A stretch of 64,000 nt of DNA from Franzmannia pantelleriensis (GTDB taxonomy: Bacteria; Pseudomonadota; Gammaproteobacteria; Pseudomonadales; Halomonadaceae). How positions within the stretch are numbered: position 1 is the stretch's first letter; the number at the start of each line of letters is the position of its first letter. The position numbers were made by a program, and so were the translations under genes. A model generated the notes under the pieces. That model saw nothing but the letters and a program-made list of their open reading frames with translations. It was not told where the DNA came from and ran no database searches. Shown here piece by piece: positions 29,736 through 38,543 of this stretch. Location of the stretch: assembly GCF_900102875.1 (NCBI RefSeq), contig NZ_FNGH01000001.1:214993-278992 (forward strand), in the 5' to 3' direction.

Positions 29736-31063
29736 CAGGCGGTTCCTCGAGCATCGGGCTCGGTGGTGGCATCAGCGTGCCCGGCCGGGTCGTCCCAGAT
29801 GAGGCGCGGATCGAAGGTCATGGCGGCGAGCATGGTGAGTACCACCACGGCACCGAAGGCCAGGGCAGCAGGGCCGGGCGTGATCGACATCAAGGCACCG
29901 GCGCGGATCAGGGCCACCAGCATGGCAACCACGAACACGTCAATCATCGACCAGCGGCCGATGAATTCCGTGATGCGGTACAGCACGGTGCGGGTGGCGT
30001 TGCTCAGTTCATCACTGCGATTGATCATCAGGCACAGCCAGGCCAGGGCCAGTATCTTGCCGACCGGCACGATCACGCTGGCCACGAAGATCACCGTGGC
30101 GACCGGCCAGTCGCCCATCTGCCACAGCTCTACCACGCCGCCGATGATCGTCGACTGCGATGTGTTGCCCATGGTGGTGGTGGTCATGATCGGGTAGACG
30201 TTGGCAGGGATGTACATCACCACCGAGGCAGCCAGCAGCGCCCAGGTGCGCTGCAGGCTGTGCGGGAGCCGGGCGTGAAGGCGCTCACCGCAGCGCCGGC
30301 ACTGGCCATGACCGTCGGCGGTCAGGCGATTGATCAGACCGCAAGTCGGACAGCCGGTAACCTTCTGTGGTGCAGCGGTCTCACCGGTTCGTACGCCGCG
30401 TGGTGCCAGCGGTTCACCGGCCAACGAGAACCACATCCAGTCGGCGTCCACCGACTGGGTCGTGTAGAGCAGCAGGATGGCGAAGGCGCAGAACGCCCAG
30501 AACGCCATGCCGAATTCAATCTGCGCCATGCCGGCAACCTTGATCAGGCTGACCAGGGCACCAATGATGAAGACATCGGCCATCATCCACGGATGCAGGT
30601 GCGATAGGGAACGGGCGATGCCGCGGCTGAAGGGTAGCGGCTGGCGGCGTAACAGGCCGTATTGCAGCCAGACCATGCCGCACAGATAGACCGCCGGCAG
30701 CACGATGATGGTCAGCGCCACGGCAATGGCCACGACGGGTTGGTGAAAGCCGAGCATGGTCGAGGCTGTCTCGGAGAGCTCGATACGGTTGCCGATGCCG
30801 CCCACCTGAAAGCTGATGAACGGAAAACTCACCGCCATCATTAGCGCGACCAGCGCACTGCAGGCCAGCGCCATGCTGCGCTGGGCCGGGCGATAGTGGC
30901 GTTTGCTGAGGGTGTGACCGCAGCGTGGACAGTCGGCGCGCTCGCGGGCACGCAACGGCGGTAGCGCCACCACCAGATCGCACTCGTGGCAGGCACGCAG
31001 CCGCCGCCGCGAGCGGGGCGGTGAGCGAGTTTCCTGAGCGGTGTCGAGGGTGGTGTCGGTCAT
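29735..31063 (-). CDS. pqiA: PqiA-like integral membrane protein
   Basis: PqiA is the inner-membrane part of the Pqi lipid transport system. The 442-residue protein has eight predicted membrane helices in two paralogous halves, each preceded by a zinc-ribbon-like pair of cysteine motifs: CHECD with CPRCG near the start, and CPTCG with CRRCG near the middle. It ends with the conserved MTFDPRLIWD. ATG at 31063 gives the family N terminus although its ribosome site is poor; GTG at 31111 is a longer alternative. The 178-bp divergent gap to the exchanger gene carries a palindrome. Confidence 0.93.
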   Translation of the reverse strand: MTDTTLDTAQETRSPPRSRRRLRACHECDLVVALPPLRARERADCPRCGHTLSKRHYRPAQRSMALACSALVALMMAVSFPFISFQVGGIGNRIELSETASTMLGFHQPVVAIAVALTIIVLPAVYLCGMVWLQYGLLRRQPLPFSRGIARSLSHLHPWMMADVFIIGALVSLIKVAGMAQIEFGMAFWAFCAFAILLLYTTQSVDADWMWFSLAGEPLAPRGVRTGETAAPQKVTGCPTCGLINRLTADGHGQCRRCGERLHARLPHSLQRTWALLAASVVMYIPANVYPIMTTTTMGNTSQSTIIGGVVELWQMGDWPVATVIFVASVIVPVGKILALAWLCLMINRSDELSNATRTVLYRITEFIGRWSMIDVFVVAMLVALIRAGALMSITPGPAALAFGAVVVLTMLAAMTFDPRLIWDDPAGHADATTEPDARGTA

Positions 31064-31181
31064 GGGCAGCGGTACCAGCCAGGCGTATCGAGCGTGGATC
31101 GAGTATTGCACGGTGAGTCACTAAATAAGTGCTATCTCGTTCTCCCACCATGGCATTATGCCGTCTGTTACACCACAGTTA

Positions 31182-31201
31182 AACATTCAATATTGAATGT
31201 T
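31182..31201. promoter_or_regulatory. Perfect 20-bp palindrome, candidate operator
   Basis: The ten bases AACATTCAAT are followed by their exact reverse complement ATTGAATGTT with no spacer. It lies in the divergent gap between pqiA and the cation exchanger gene, about 40 bp before the exchanger start. An AT-rich perfect dyad of this kind looks like a dimeric repressor site (ArsR-like operators have similar form), but the regulator is unknown. Confidence 0.55.
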
Positions 31202-31240
31202 CCGTGCAATACCGCGCGAGTCGAGTGCAAGGAGCGGGAT

Positions 31241-32227
31241 ATGGCGATATGGCTGCCGGTCGTGGCGATAGTGGTTGGACTGGTGATTCTGGTGTGGAGC
31301 GCCGAACGCTTCGTCGACGGCGCCGTGGCGACCTCGCGCCACCTGGGGCTGTCACCGTTGCTGATCGGCATGCTAGTGATTGGCTTTGGCACTTCGGCCC
31401 CGGAGCTGATGGTCTCGGCGCTGGCGTCGCTGGAAGGCAGCCCGGGGCTGGCGCTGGGCAATGCCTATGGCTCCAATATCACCAATATTGGCCTGATCCT
31501 CGGGCTGGTGGCGTTGATCTCGCCGCTGGCGGTTCATTCACAAGTGCTGCGGCAAGAGCTGCCGCTGTTGGGCGGGGTGACGCTGCTGGCGGCCTGGCAG
31601 CTGCGTGACGGCGTGATCAGCGGCGGTGAGTCGATCGTTCTGCTGGTGGTGCTGGCCCTATTCATCGGTTTCAGTATCTGGCGCAGCCGCCAGCGAGGTG
31701 GCAACGAGGATGCCCTGGCCAGCGATACCGCCGAGAGTCTCGAGCAGCAGTCGATGTCGCTACTGCGTGGGGTGCTTTGGACCCTGCTGGGACTGACGCT
31801 GCTGATCGTCAGTTCGCGCATCCTGGTCTGGGGGGCGGTGGAGATAGCGGCGGCCTACGGCGTCAGTGACTTGATCATTGGTCTGACGGTGGTGGCGGTG
31901 GGCACCTCGCTGCCCGAACTGGCGTCATCGATCAGTGCGCTGCGGCGCCGCGAGCACGACCTGGTGCTGGGCAACGTGGTGGGCTCCAACCTGTTCAATA
32001 CACTGGCCGTGGTAGGCCTCGCCGGGGTGATCACGCCGATCGAGGCGGGCCCTGAGGTACTGGCGCGGGACTGGCTGGTCATGGCGCTGATGACCGGTCT
32101 ACTGGCGCTCTTCGCGCTGGGCTGGCGTGGACGGCCGGGACGCCTCAACCGCTACGAGGGAGCGACGCTGCTGGCGCTGTTCGTGGCCTATACCGGCTAT
32201 CTGGTGAGTAGCGTCATGGCCGTGTGA
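31241..32227 (+). CDS. Calcium/sodium antiporter (CaCA family, YrbG-like)
   Basis: This is an inner-membrane cation/calcium exchanger. The 328-residue protein has about ten membrane helices in two inverted repeats. The alpha-repeat signatures are GFGTSAPELMVSALAS with GNAYGSNITNIGLILG in the first half, and VGTSLPELASSISALRR with GNVVGSNLFNTLAVVG in the second. AAGGAG at 31229-31234 marks ATG 31241. It is transcribed divergently from pqiA; the palindrome at 31182-31201 may control it. The coupling ion (Na+, K+ or H+) is not determined by sequence. Confidence 0.93.
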   Translation: MAIWLPVVAIVVGLVILVWSAERFVDGAVATSRHLGLSPLLIGMLVIGFGTSAPELMVSALASLEGSPGLALGNAYGSNITNIGLILGLVALISPLAVHSQVLRQELPLLGGVTLLAAWQLRDGVISGGESIVLLVVLALFIGFSIWRSRQRGGNEDALASDTAESLEQQSMSLLRGVLWTLLGLTLLIVSSRILVWGAVEIAAAYGVSDLIIGLTVVAVGTSLPELASSISALRRREHDLVLGNVVGSNLFNTLAVVGLAGVITPIEAGPEVLARDWLVMALMTGLLALFALGWRGRPGRLNRYEGATLLALFVAYTGYLVSSVMAV

Positions 32228-32238
32228 TCGTCATCGGG

Positions 32239-32294
32239 CTGTCGCCAAATTGCCATAGAACAGTTGCTTGGCTGTCATCTTGGCCGCCTAGGGT
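32239..32294 (+). promoter_or_regulatory. Candidate PhoB-dependent promoter for phnD
   Basis: Four 7-base half-sites stand in exact 11-base phase: CTGTCGC (32239), TTGCCAT (32250), CAGTTGC (32261) and CTGTCAT (32272). Against the Pho box half-site CTGTCAT they match 5, 5, 3 and 7 of 7 bases. Ten bases after the last comes TAGGGT (32289-32294), which keeps the TA---T core of a -10 box at the spacing usual in Pho promoters. Confidence 0.55.
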
Positions 32295-32295
32295 G

Positions 32296-32326
32296 GTGCC
32301 TCGTAGATCCCATGACGACGAGGCAC
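32296..32326 (+). promoter_or_regulatory. Leader hairpin covering the phnD ribosome site
   Basis: A perfect 9-bp stem (32296-32304 with 32318-32326) and 13-base loop. The 3' arm includes the GAGG at 32320-32323 that serves as ribosome-binding site for the phnD ATG at 32331, so folding would mask it. No ligand-binding structure was recognised. Confidence 0.45.
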
Positions 32327-32330
32327 TCCC

Positions 32331-33296
32331 ATGACATTTCCCCATGCAATGTATCGCACTCTCCTTGGCACTGGCGCCGCTGGTCTGGTGCTGTGCTCCA
32401 GCCTGGCCAGCGCCGATCTGGCACCGCGCTTCAGCGATGCCGACGGTGACATGGTCGCCGATGCGCCCAGCGATGAGTCGCAGTGGGTGGATCCGGATAC
32501 GCTGGTATTTGCCTATACACCGGTAGAAGATCCGGCGGTGTATGCCGAAGTCTGGGCGGGCTTTCTTGAGCATATGGAGGAGGTCACCGGCAAGCGGGTG
32601 CAGTTCTTCCCGGTGCAGTCCAACTCCGCCCAGCTTGAAGCGATGCGCGCCGGTCGTCTGCACGTAGCGGGCTTCAACACCGGCGGCGTACCGGTAGCCG
32701 TCAACTGCTCGGGCTTTGTGCCTTTCACCATGATGGCGTCCGACGATGGCTCCTTCGGCTACGAGATGGAGATCATTACCTACCCGGGCAGCGGCATCGA
32801 GCGTGTCGAAGACCTCGAGGGTCGCAACCTGGCCTTTACCTCGCCGACCTCCAATTCAGGCTTCCGTGCACCGTCGGCGCTGCTGCGCTCGGAGTATGGC
32901 CTCGAAGCCGATGAAGACTTCGAAGCGGCTTTCTCCGGCAGCCACGACAACTCCATTCTAGGCGTGGTCAATGCCGACTACGACGCAGCGGCCATCGCCA
33001 ACTCGGTGAGCAACCGAATGATCGCCCGCGGCGTGGTCGAGGAGGGTGACTATGACGTCATCTACACCTCCGAGACGTTCCCTACCACCGCCTATGGCCA
33101 TGTCTACAACCTGCACCCCGAGCTGGTTGAGCGGGTCGCTGAGGCGTTCGAGACCTTCGACTGGGAGGGCAGTGCGCTGGAGGAGGAGTTCGCCAACTCC
33201 GGTGAGTCGCAGTTCATTCCGATTACGTACCAAGAGCACTGGGCGGTGATTCGTACCATTGCCGACGCCAACGGTGTGACCTACGACTGCGACTGA
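32331..33296 (+). CDS. phnD: Phosphonate/phosphite/phosphate ABC transporter binding protein
   Basis: This is a periplasmic PhnD-type solute receptor of 321 residues. The signal peptide has a hydrophobic core (LLGTGAAGLVLCSSLASA) cut before DLAPRF. The mature part has PhnD features: VFAYTPVEDPAVYAEVW, GFNTGGVPVAVN and FTSPTSNSGFRAPSALL, the last forming the phosphonate-binding Ser/Thr cluster. The sequence does not settle which phosphorus compound it binds. ATG at 32331 is preferred because of GAGG upstream; 32346 is an alternative. The gene heads the phnD-phnC-phnE-phnE operon behind a candidate Pho promoter. Confidence 0.9.
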   Translation: MTFPHAMYRTLLGTGAAGLVLCSSLASADLAPRFSDADGDMVADAPSDESQWVDPDTLVFAYTPVEDPAVYAEVWAGFLEHMEEVTGKRVQFFPVQSNSAQLEAMRAGRLHVAGFNTGGVPVAVNCSGFVPFTMMASDDGSFGYEMEIITYPGSGIERVEDLEGRNLAFTSPTSNSGFRAPSALLRSEYGLEADEDFEAAFSGSHDNSILGVVNADYDAAAIANSVSNRMIARGVVEEGDYDVIYTSETFPTTAYGHVYNLHPELVERVAEAFETFDWEGSALEEEFANSGESQFIPITYQEHWAVIRTIADANGVTYDCD

Positions 33297-33318
33297 TCGC
33301 TGCCAACGACGTGACGGC

Positions 33319-33354
33319 CGTGCCGCCGGGGGATGCACATCTCCCGGCGGCACG
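33319..33354 (+). other. Very stable hairpin between phnD and phnC
   Basis: A 16-bp stem (12 perfect GC-rich pairs 33319-33330 with 33343-33354, then G-U, G-C, A-T and T-A) closes on a GCAC loop. It lies right after phnD and 20 bp before phnC. Such hairpins after a binding-protein gene often protect its mRNA and lower expression of the membrane genes. No T run follows. Confidence 0.6.
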
Positions 33355-33374
33355 TCGCGACGGGAGATACTCAG

Positions 33375-34202
33375 ATGCTTACCTTACGCGCGGTGACCAA
33401 GCGCTATCCCACCGGCGATCTGGCCTTGAACGACATCCACCTGTCGCTGCCCCGCGGCCAGGTGATGGCGCTGATCGGCCCCTCGGGGGCCGGCAAGAGC
33501 ACCCTGATTCGCTGCGTCAATCGGCTGGTCGAGCCCAGCGGTGGCAGCATTCACCTCGAGGATACCGAACTCACCGGGCTCTCGAGCGGGCGCCTGCGCC
33601 AGGCACGTCGGGCCATGGCGATGATCTTCCAGGAGTACGCGCTGGTGGATCGCCTCACGGTGATGGAGAACGTGCTGTCCGGGCGGCTCGGCTACGTCGG
33701 TTTCTGGCGCAGCTTTCTGCGCCGTTACCCGAAGACCGATGTGATCGAGGCGTTTCGGTTGCTCGAGCGGGTCGGCCTGGGGCATGCACTGGATAAGCGC
33801 GCCGATGCGCTGTCAGGCGGCCAGCGCCAGCGGGTGGGTATCGCCCGCGCCTTGCTGCAGGACCCGCGCCTGTTGCTGGTCGATGAGCCTACCGCAAGCC
33901 TCGACCCCAAGACCTCGCGCCAGATCATGCGCTTGATCCGCGAGCTGTGTGCGGAGCGTGACCTGGCAGCGATCATCAACATCCACGATGTCAACCTGGC
34001 GCGGCAGTTTGCCGACCGCATCGTCGGGCTGCGTGGCGGCGAGATCGTCTTCGACGGCAAGCCTGGCGAACTCAACGCGGAGATCCTCACTACCATCTAC
34101 GGCGAAGAGGATTGGGGCAACGAAGAGGGCGAAGAAGAAGACGCTGACAGTGCCGTGCAGGTAACGCCGGCACCGGCGCTGGCCATGGGAGGCGGGCGAT
34201 GA
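33375..34202 (+). CDS. phnC: Phosphonate-type ABC transporter ATPase
   Basis: This is the ATPase of the phn importer, 275 residues. It has Walker A (GPSGAGKST, about 37-45), the Q loop ([20 protein letters not shown], typical PhnC), signature ([15 protein letters not shown]), Walker B ([12 protein letters not shown]) and a switch His (INIHDVNLA). The last 20 residues are acidic ([11 protein letters not shown]). ATG at 33375 follows GGGAGA and gives the family N terminus; the longer frame from 33333 runs into the upstream hairpin. The stop overlaps the first phnE (ATGA). Confidence 0.94.
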   Translation: MLTLRAVTKRYPTGDLALNDIHLSLPRGQVMALIGPSGAGKSTLIRCVNRLVEPSGGSIHLEDTELTGLSSGRLRQARRAMAMIFQEYALVDRLTVMENVLSGRLGYVGFWRSFLRRYPKTDVIEAFRLLERVGLGHALDKRADALSGGQRQRVGIARALLQDPRLLLVDEPTASLDPKTSRQIMRLIRELCAERDLAAIINIHDVNLARQFADRIVGLRGGEIVFDGKPGELNAEILTTIYGEEDWGNEEGEEEDADSAVQVTPAPALAMGGGR

Positions 34203-35014
34203 ACGCTGCGCGTGAACGGCTGGCCGAGCAGGGCGAATGGCGGCGGCTGCCGCTGATCGGCGATGCGCGGCTGCGCTGGCTGATGGTGATTGGTGCGGTG
34301 CTGTACCTGGTGCTGGCACTCAGCACGATCAGCGTCAACTGGGACCGAGTCGCCGAGGGCATGAGCCGCGGGCTCAATTTCCTCGCCGCCTTCACCCAGC
34401 CGGATTTCATCAGCCGACGCGGCGATATCGTCAACGGCCTGCTGGAAAGCCTGACCATGACCCTGACATCGACGGTGATCGGCGTGGCGCTGGCGATCCC
34501 GGTAGGGCTTGGCGCGGCGCGTAATATCTCGCCGCTGCCGGTGTATCTGCTGTGTCGCGGCATCATCACCGTGTCGCGCACGTTCCAGGAGGTCATCATT
34601 GCCATCCTGTTCGTGGTGATGTTCGGGTTCGGCCCGCTGGCGGGGATGATTACCCTGGCGTTTGCCACCATCGGCTTCATGGCCAAGCTGCTCGCCGAAG
34701 ACATCGAAGACCTCGACTGGCGTCAGGTCGAGGCGGTGCGAGCGACTGGGGCCAGTTGGTTGCAGACCATGAACCACGCGGTACAGCCTCAGGTGATGCC
34801 GCGCCTGATCGGCCTCTCCATGTACCGGCTCGACATCAACTTCCGCGAGTCGGCGGTGATTGGCATCGTCGGTGCCGGTGGCATCGGCGCGACCCTGAAT
34901 ACCTCGATAAGCCGCTACGAGTACGACACCTCGGCGGCGATCCTGCTGATCATCATCGGCATCGTGCTACTGAGCGAGTACAGCTCAAGCCACGTTCGCC
35001 GCTGGACTCAATAA
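34199..35014 (+). CDS. phnE: Phosphonate-type ABC transporter permease (first)
   Basis: This is a PhnE-family inner-membrane permease of 271 residues with about six membrane helices. The conserved ATPase-contact loop reads [20 protein letters not shown], followed by [20 protein letters not shown], both diagnostic for PhnE. It is coupled to phnC by ATGA and lies 13 bp before a second permease. The two probably form a heterodimeric channel. Confidence 0.93.
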   Translation: MNAARERLAEQGEWRRLPLIGDARLRWLMVIGAVLYLVLALSTISVNWDRVAEGMSRGLNFLAAFTQPDFISRRGDIVNGLLESLTMTLTSTVIGVALAIPVGLGAARNISPLPVYLLCRGIITVSRTFQEVIIAILFVVMFGFGPLAGMITLAFATIGFMAKLLAEDIEDLDWRQVEAVRATGASWLQTMNHAVQPQVMPRLIGLSMYRLDINFRESAVIGIVGAGGIGATLNTSISRYEYDTSAAILLIIIGIVLLSEYSSSHVRRWTQ

Positions 35015-35027
35015 CCGAGGATACCCA

Positions 35028-35843
35028 ATGCCTGTTTCGACCAATGAGCAGGGCGAACCGATCTGGCGCCTGCGCACTAGCCGCGCTCAGTGGCTGGGCT
35101 ATCTCGCCTGGCTGGCAGGGATCTCGTTGTTCCTGCTGTGCTGGAAGCTGATTTCCGACAATACCATGTGGGTGTTCGTCGAGGACGCCGGCCGCCAGGG
35201 TAGCGACCTGATCAGCCGCATGCTGCCGCCGCAGTGGAGCTACGCCCACCGGCTGTGGCAGCCGATGTGGGATACCCTCAACATCGCCACCCTGGGCACG
35301 CTTCTGGGCATCGCCATGGCCTTTCCAGTGGCCTTTCTGGCAGCGCGCAATACCAGCCCGCATCCGCTGGTGCGTAGTGCCGCACTGGTCGTCATCGTCT
35401 CCTCGCGCTCGATCAACTCGCTGATCTGGGCGATGCTGCTGGTCACCATCCTCGGGCCAGGCGTGCTCGCCGGGATCATCGCCATTGCACTACGCTCCAT
35501 CGGCTTCGTCGGCAAGCTGTTGTATGAAGCCATCGAAGAGATCCACCCCACCCCAGTGGAGGCGATCAATGCCACCGGCGCCAGTCGCATGCAGGTGATG
35601 AGCTACGCCGTGCTGCCCCAGGTGATGCCGGCTTTCGCTGGGATCAGCGTGTATCGCTGGGACATCAATATCCGTGAGTCGACGGTGCTGGGGCTGGTTG
35701 GGGCAGGTGGCATCGGCCTGCAGCTCAATGCGGCAATCAACAGCCTGGCATGGAACCAGGTCAGCGTAATCTTCCTGATGATCTTCGTTACGGTACTGGC
35801 CTCGGAGTGGGTATCGGCTAGGGTGCGACGCGCCATCATCTAG
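35028..35843 (+). CDS. phnE: Phosphonate-type ABC transporter permease (second)
   Basis: This is a second PhnE-family permease, also 271 residues. The N terminus is longer and polar before the first helix (WLGYLAWLAGISLFLLCWKL). The conserved loop INATGASRMQVMSYAVLPQV and RWDINIRESTVLGLVGAGGI parallel those of the first permease. A GAGG site lies before ATG 35028. The window has no C-P lyase (phnG-M), phosphonatase or phosphite dehydrogenase gene beside the operon, so the fate of the imported compound is not shown here. Confidence 0.93.
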   Translation: MPVSTNEQGEPIWRLRTSRAQWLGYLAWLAGISLFLLCWKLISDNTMWVFVEDAGRQGSDLISRMLPPQWSYAHRLWQPMWDTLNIATLGTLLGIAMAFPVAFLAARNTSPHPLVRSAALVVIVSSRSINSLIWAMLLVTILGPGVLAGIIAIALRSIGFVGKLLYEAIEEIHPTPVEAINATGASRMQVMSYAVLPQVMPAFAGISVYRWDINIRESTVLGLVGAGGIGLQLNAAINSLAWNQVSVIFLMIFVTVLASEWVSARVRRAII

Positions 35844-36112
35844 GCTGCGGCAACGCGACACACCGTTAGCAGGGAATCATTCTTTAGTTGTACTGCTCCT
35901 ATACGTAACATGACGGTTCCGGTGAAACGATATGCCGGCGATGGGTGTTAGCAGCATACTTAGCGACTAGGCTAAGGTCTGCAACGCCCCGTCAGTCGCA
36001 TTGGAATGCGCAACGGCCTGCCTGGCCCGAGTGACAAGACAGGGTGGCGTAACGTCCCCCATTCGCATCGATTGCGGCGATCCGAGTCAGTGTCTTCGTA
36101 GGGAGTTTGATG
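35844..36112 (+). promoter_or_regulatory. Upstream region of the bd oxidase operon
   Basis: This 269-bp gap contains the expected promoter of cioAB-cydDC. A 6-bp inverted repeat with a 6-base spacer is at 35959-35964/35971-35976. No clear FNR or ArcA site was found by eye. The ribosome site GGGAG is at 36101-36105. Confidence 0.4.
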
Positions 36113-37528
36113 ATGGAGCTTGATCCGCTCGTCCTGTCACGTATCCAGTTTGCCTTTGTTGTCTCGTTTCACGCTATCTTTCCGGTCTTCACTATCGGCC
36201 TGGCGTCGTATATCGCACTGCTGCACGGCCTGTTCTACAAGACCGAAAACCCCGCCTGGGAGCGCCTGGCGGTGTTCTGGACCAAGGTCTTTGCGGTGGT
36301 GTTCGGCATGGGGGTGGTGTCGGGTATCGTGATGTCGTTCCAGTTCGGGACCAACTGGAGCAACTTTTCCCAGGCCGCCGCCAATTTCCTCGGACCGGTG
36401 CTCAGCTACGAGGTGGTAACCGCCTTCTTCCTCGAGGCTGCCTTCCTCGGTGTGCTGCTGTTCGGTCGTGGCAAGGTGCCCCAGGGGGTCCATCTGTTTG
36501 CCGCGATCATGGTCGCCATCGGCACCTTTATCTCGACCTTCTGGATCCTCTCCGCCAACAGCTGGATGCATACGCCTGCGGGAGTCGAGTTTACCGACAA
36601 CTCCTTCTATGTCGTGTCGTGGATGGAGGCGATCTTCAATCCGTCGTTCCCGTACCGCTTCGGGCACATGGCGCTGGCGTCGTTCATCACCGGGGGCTTC
36701 GTGGTCGCCGGGGTGAGTGCCTGGTATCTGCTGCAAGGTCGCGACGTGGACGCCAACAAGCGCGCGCTGTCGATGTGCCTGTGGCTGCTACTGATCCTGA
36801 CGCCGGCCCAGGCGCTGATGGGCGATTTCCATGGCCTCAATACCCTGGAATACCAGCCCACCAAGGTGGCGGCGATGGAGGGTAACTGGGAAACCCGTGA
36901 AGGAGTCCCGCTGCTGCTGTTCGCGCTGCCCGACCAGGAGGCCCAGGAAAACCGTTTCGAGGTCGGTATTCCCAAGCTGGCAAGCCTTATCCTGACCCAT
37001 GATCTGGACGGTGAAGTACCAGGCCTCAACGAGGTGGCGGTGGAGGAGCAGCCGCCGGTTAGCATCGTCTTCTGGGCCTTCCGCGTCATGGTCGGCCTCG
37101 GCTTCCTGATGATCGCGGTGTCGCTGGCCGGGTTGGTGCTGCGTCGCGGCGGCCGGGTCTATGAGCATCGCGGCTTCCTGCAGCTGCTCAGGGTCATGAG
37201 CGTGACCCCGTTCATTGCGGTGCTGGCTGGCTGGATCGTCACCGAGGCCGGGCGAGCGCCCTGGCTGGTCTACGGCATCATGACCCACGCCGAGGGCCTG
37301 ACGCCCTCGCTGACTGGCGGCATGGCATTGTTCACGCTGCTTGGCTATATCGCGGTCTACGGCGTGGTGTTCTATGCCGGTGTCTACTACCTGACCCGGG
37401 TGGTGCGTAACGGCATGGTGCCCAAGGAGGAAGAGCGGCTGATCGATGAAGTCGAACGACCTATGCGGCCTTGGTCAGCCACGCATATTCCCTTCGATGA
37501 CGACCCGGCACCGGCAGAGAGGAGCTGA
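36113..37528 (+). CDS. cioA: Cytochrome bd-type quinol oxidase subunit I (CioA type)
   Basis: Subunit I carries the hemes and oxidises quinol while reducing O2. The 471-residue protein has heme ligands His20 and His185, the conserved Glu100 and Glu108 in GPVLSYEVVTAFFLEA, and GWIVTEAGRAPWLVYG in the C-terminal part. It is about 50 residues shorter than E. coli CydA because the Q loop is short, the mark of the cyanide-insensitive CioAB group. Three start codons crowd at 36107-36113; ATG 36113 has the best spacing from GGGAG. Confidence 0.92.
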   Translation: MELDPLVLSRIQFAFVVSFHAIFPVFTIGLASYIALLHGLFYKTENPAWERLAVFWTKVFAVVFGMGVVSGIVMSFQFGTNWSNFSQAAANFLGPVLSYEVVTAFFLEAAFLGVLLFGRGKVPQGVHLFAAIMVAIGTFISTFWILSANSWMHTPAGVEFTDNSFYVVSWMEAIFNPSFPYRFGHMALASFITGGFVVAGVSAWYLLQGRDVDANKRALSMCLWLLLILTPAQALMGDFHGLNTLEYQPTKVAAMEGNWETREGVPLLLFALPDQEAQENRFEVGIPKLASLILTHDLDGEVPGLNEVAVEEQPPVSIVFWAFRVMVGLGFLMIAVSLAGLVLRRGGRVYEHRGFLQLLRVMSVTPFIAVLAGWIVTEAGRAPWLVYGIMTHAEGLTPSLTGGMALFTLLGYIAVYGVVFYAGVYYLTRVVRNGMVPKEEERLIDEVERPMRPWSATHIPFDDDPAPAERS

Positions 37529-37531
37529 GCA

Positions 37532-38533
37532 ATGGACATGTTCGACCTGTCACTTATCTGGGCGCTGATCATTGGCTTCGGCATCATGATGTACGTGCTC
37601 ATGGACGGCTTCGATCTGGGCCTGGGGATTCTGTTTCCCTTTGCCCCGGACGAGGATGCCCGGGACGTGATGATGAACTCGGTGGCGCCGGTGTGGGATG
37701 GCAACGAAACCTGGCTGGTGCTGGGCGGCGCCGGCCTGCTGGGGGCCTTCCCGCTGGTCTATTCGGTGTTCCTGCCGGCACTCTATATTGGCGTGTTCCT
37801 GATGCTGGCCGGGCTGGTGTTTCGCGGCGTGGCCTTCGAACTGCGTTTCAAGTCGCGCAAGAATCGCCACTGGTGGAACCGCGCCTTCTGCTGGGGCTCG
37901 TCGGTGGCCGCCTTCGCCCAGGGGGCGGTGGTCGGCACCTATATCCAGGGGTTCGAAACCGAGAACTTCGCCTATGTGGGCGGTGCTTTCGACTGGCTGA
38001 CGCCGTTCACCGTACTCACCGGCATCGGCATGATGATCGGCTACGCGCTGTTGGGCACCACCTGGCTGATCCTCAAGTCGGAGGGCTACATCCAGGAGTG
38101 GGCCTATCGGCTGACCCCCAAGCTGTTGGTCGGGGTGGTGATGATCTTCTTCGCCATCAGCCTGTGGACGCCCTTCGTCAACCCGGTCGTCTGGCAGCGT
38201 TGGTTCGGCAACATCGAGATCATCTGGATACTGCCGGGGCTCGCTACGGCGTGCATGGCGCTGCTGGTGATGTCGATCAGGCAGCGCCGCGAACTGCTGC
38301 CGTTCCTGTCGACGCTGGGCATCTTCCTGTTCACCTATTTGGGGCTGGTGGTCAGCAAGTGGCCGGTGATCGTGCCGCCAAACTACACCATCTGGGACGC
38401 CGCCTCGGCGCCGGAGTCGCAGCTGTTCCTGCTGATCGGCGTGCTGTTCGTGATCCCGATCATCCTGACCTATACCGCCTGGACCTACTGGGTGTTCCGC
38501 GGCAAGGTCAAGGTGGGTGAGGGCTATCACTGA
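37532..38533 (+). CDS. cioB: Cytochrome bd-type quinol oxidase subunit II (CioB type)
   Basis: Subunit II pairs with CioA. The 333 residues, with about eight membrane helices, begin with the family pattern (LIWALIIGFGIMMYVLMDGF, then DLGLGILFPFAP) and include VWDGNETWLVLGGAGLLGAF, the conserved second-helix region. The length fits CioB better than E. coli CydB (379). AGGAG lies upstream, 3 bp after cioA. No cydX-like small ORF is present before cydD. Confidence 0.94.
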   Translation: MDMFDLSLIWALIIGFGIMMYVLMDGFDLGLGILFPFAPDEDARDVMMNSVAPVWDGNETWLVLGGAGLLGAFPLVYSVFLPALYIGVFLMLAGLVFRGVAFELRFKSRKNRHWWNRAFCWGSSVAAFAQGAVVGTYIQGFETENFAYVGGAFDWLTPFTVLTGIGMMIGYALLGTTWLILKSEGYIQEWAYRLTPKLLVGVVMIFFAISLWTPFVNPVVWQRWFGNIEIIWILPGLATACMALLVMSIRQRRELLPFLSTLGIFLFTYLGLVVSKWPVIVPPNYTIWDAASAPESQLFLLIGVLFVIPIILTYTAWTYWVFRGKVKVGEGYH

Positions 38534-38543
38534 GGCGGCGTCG

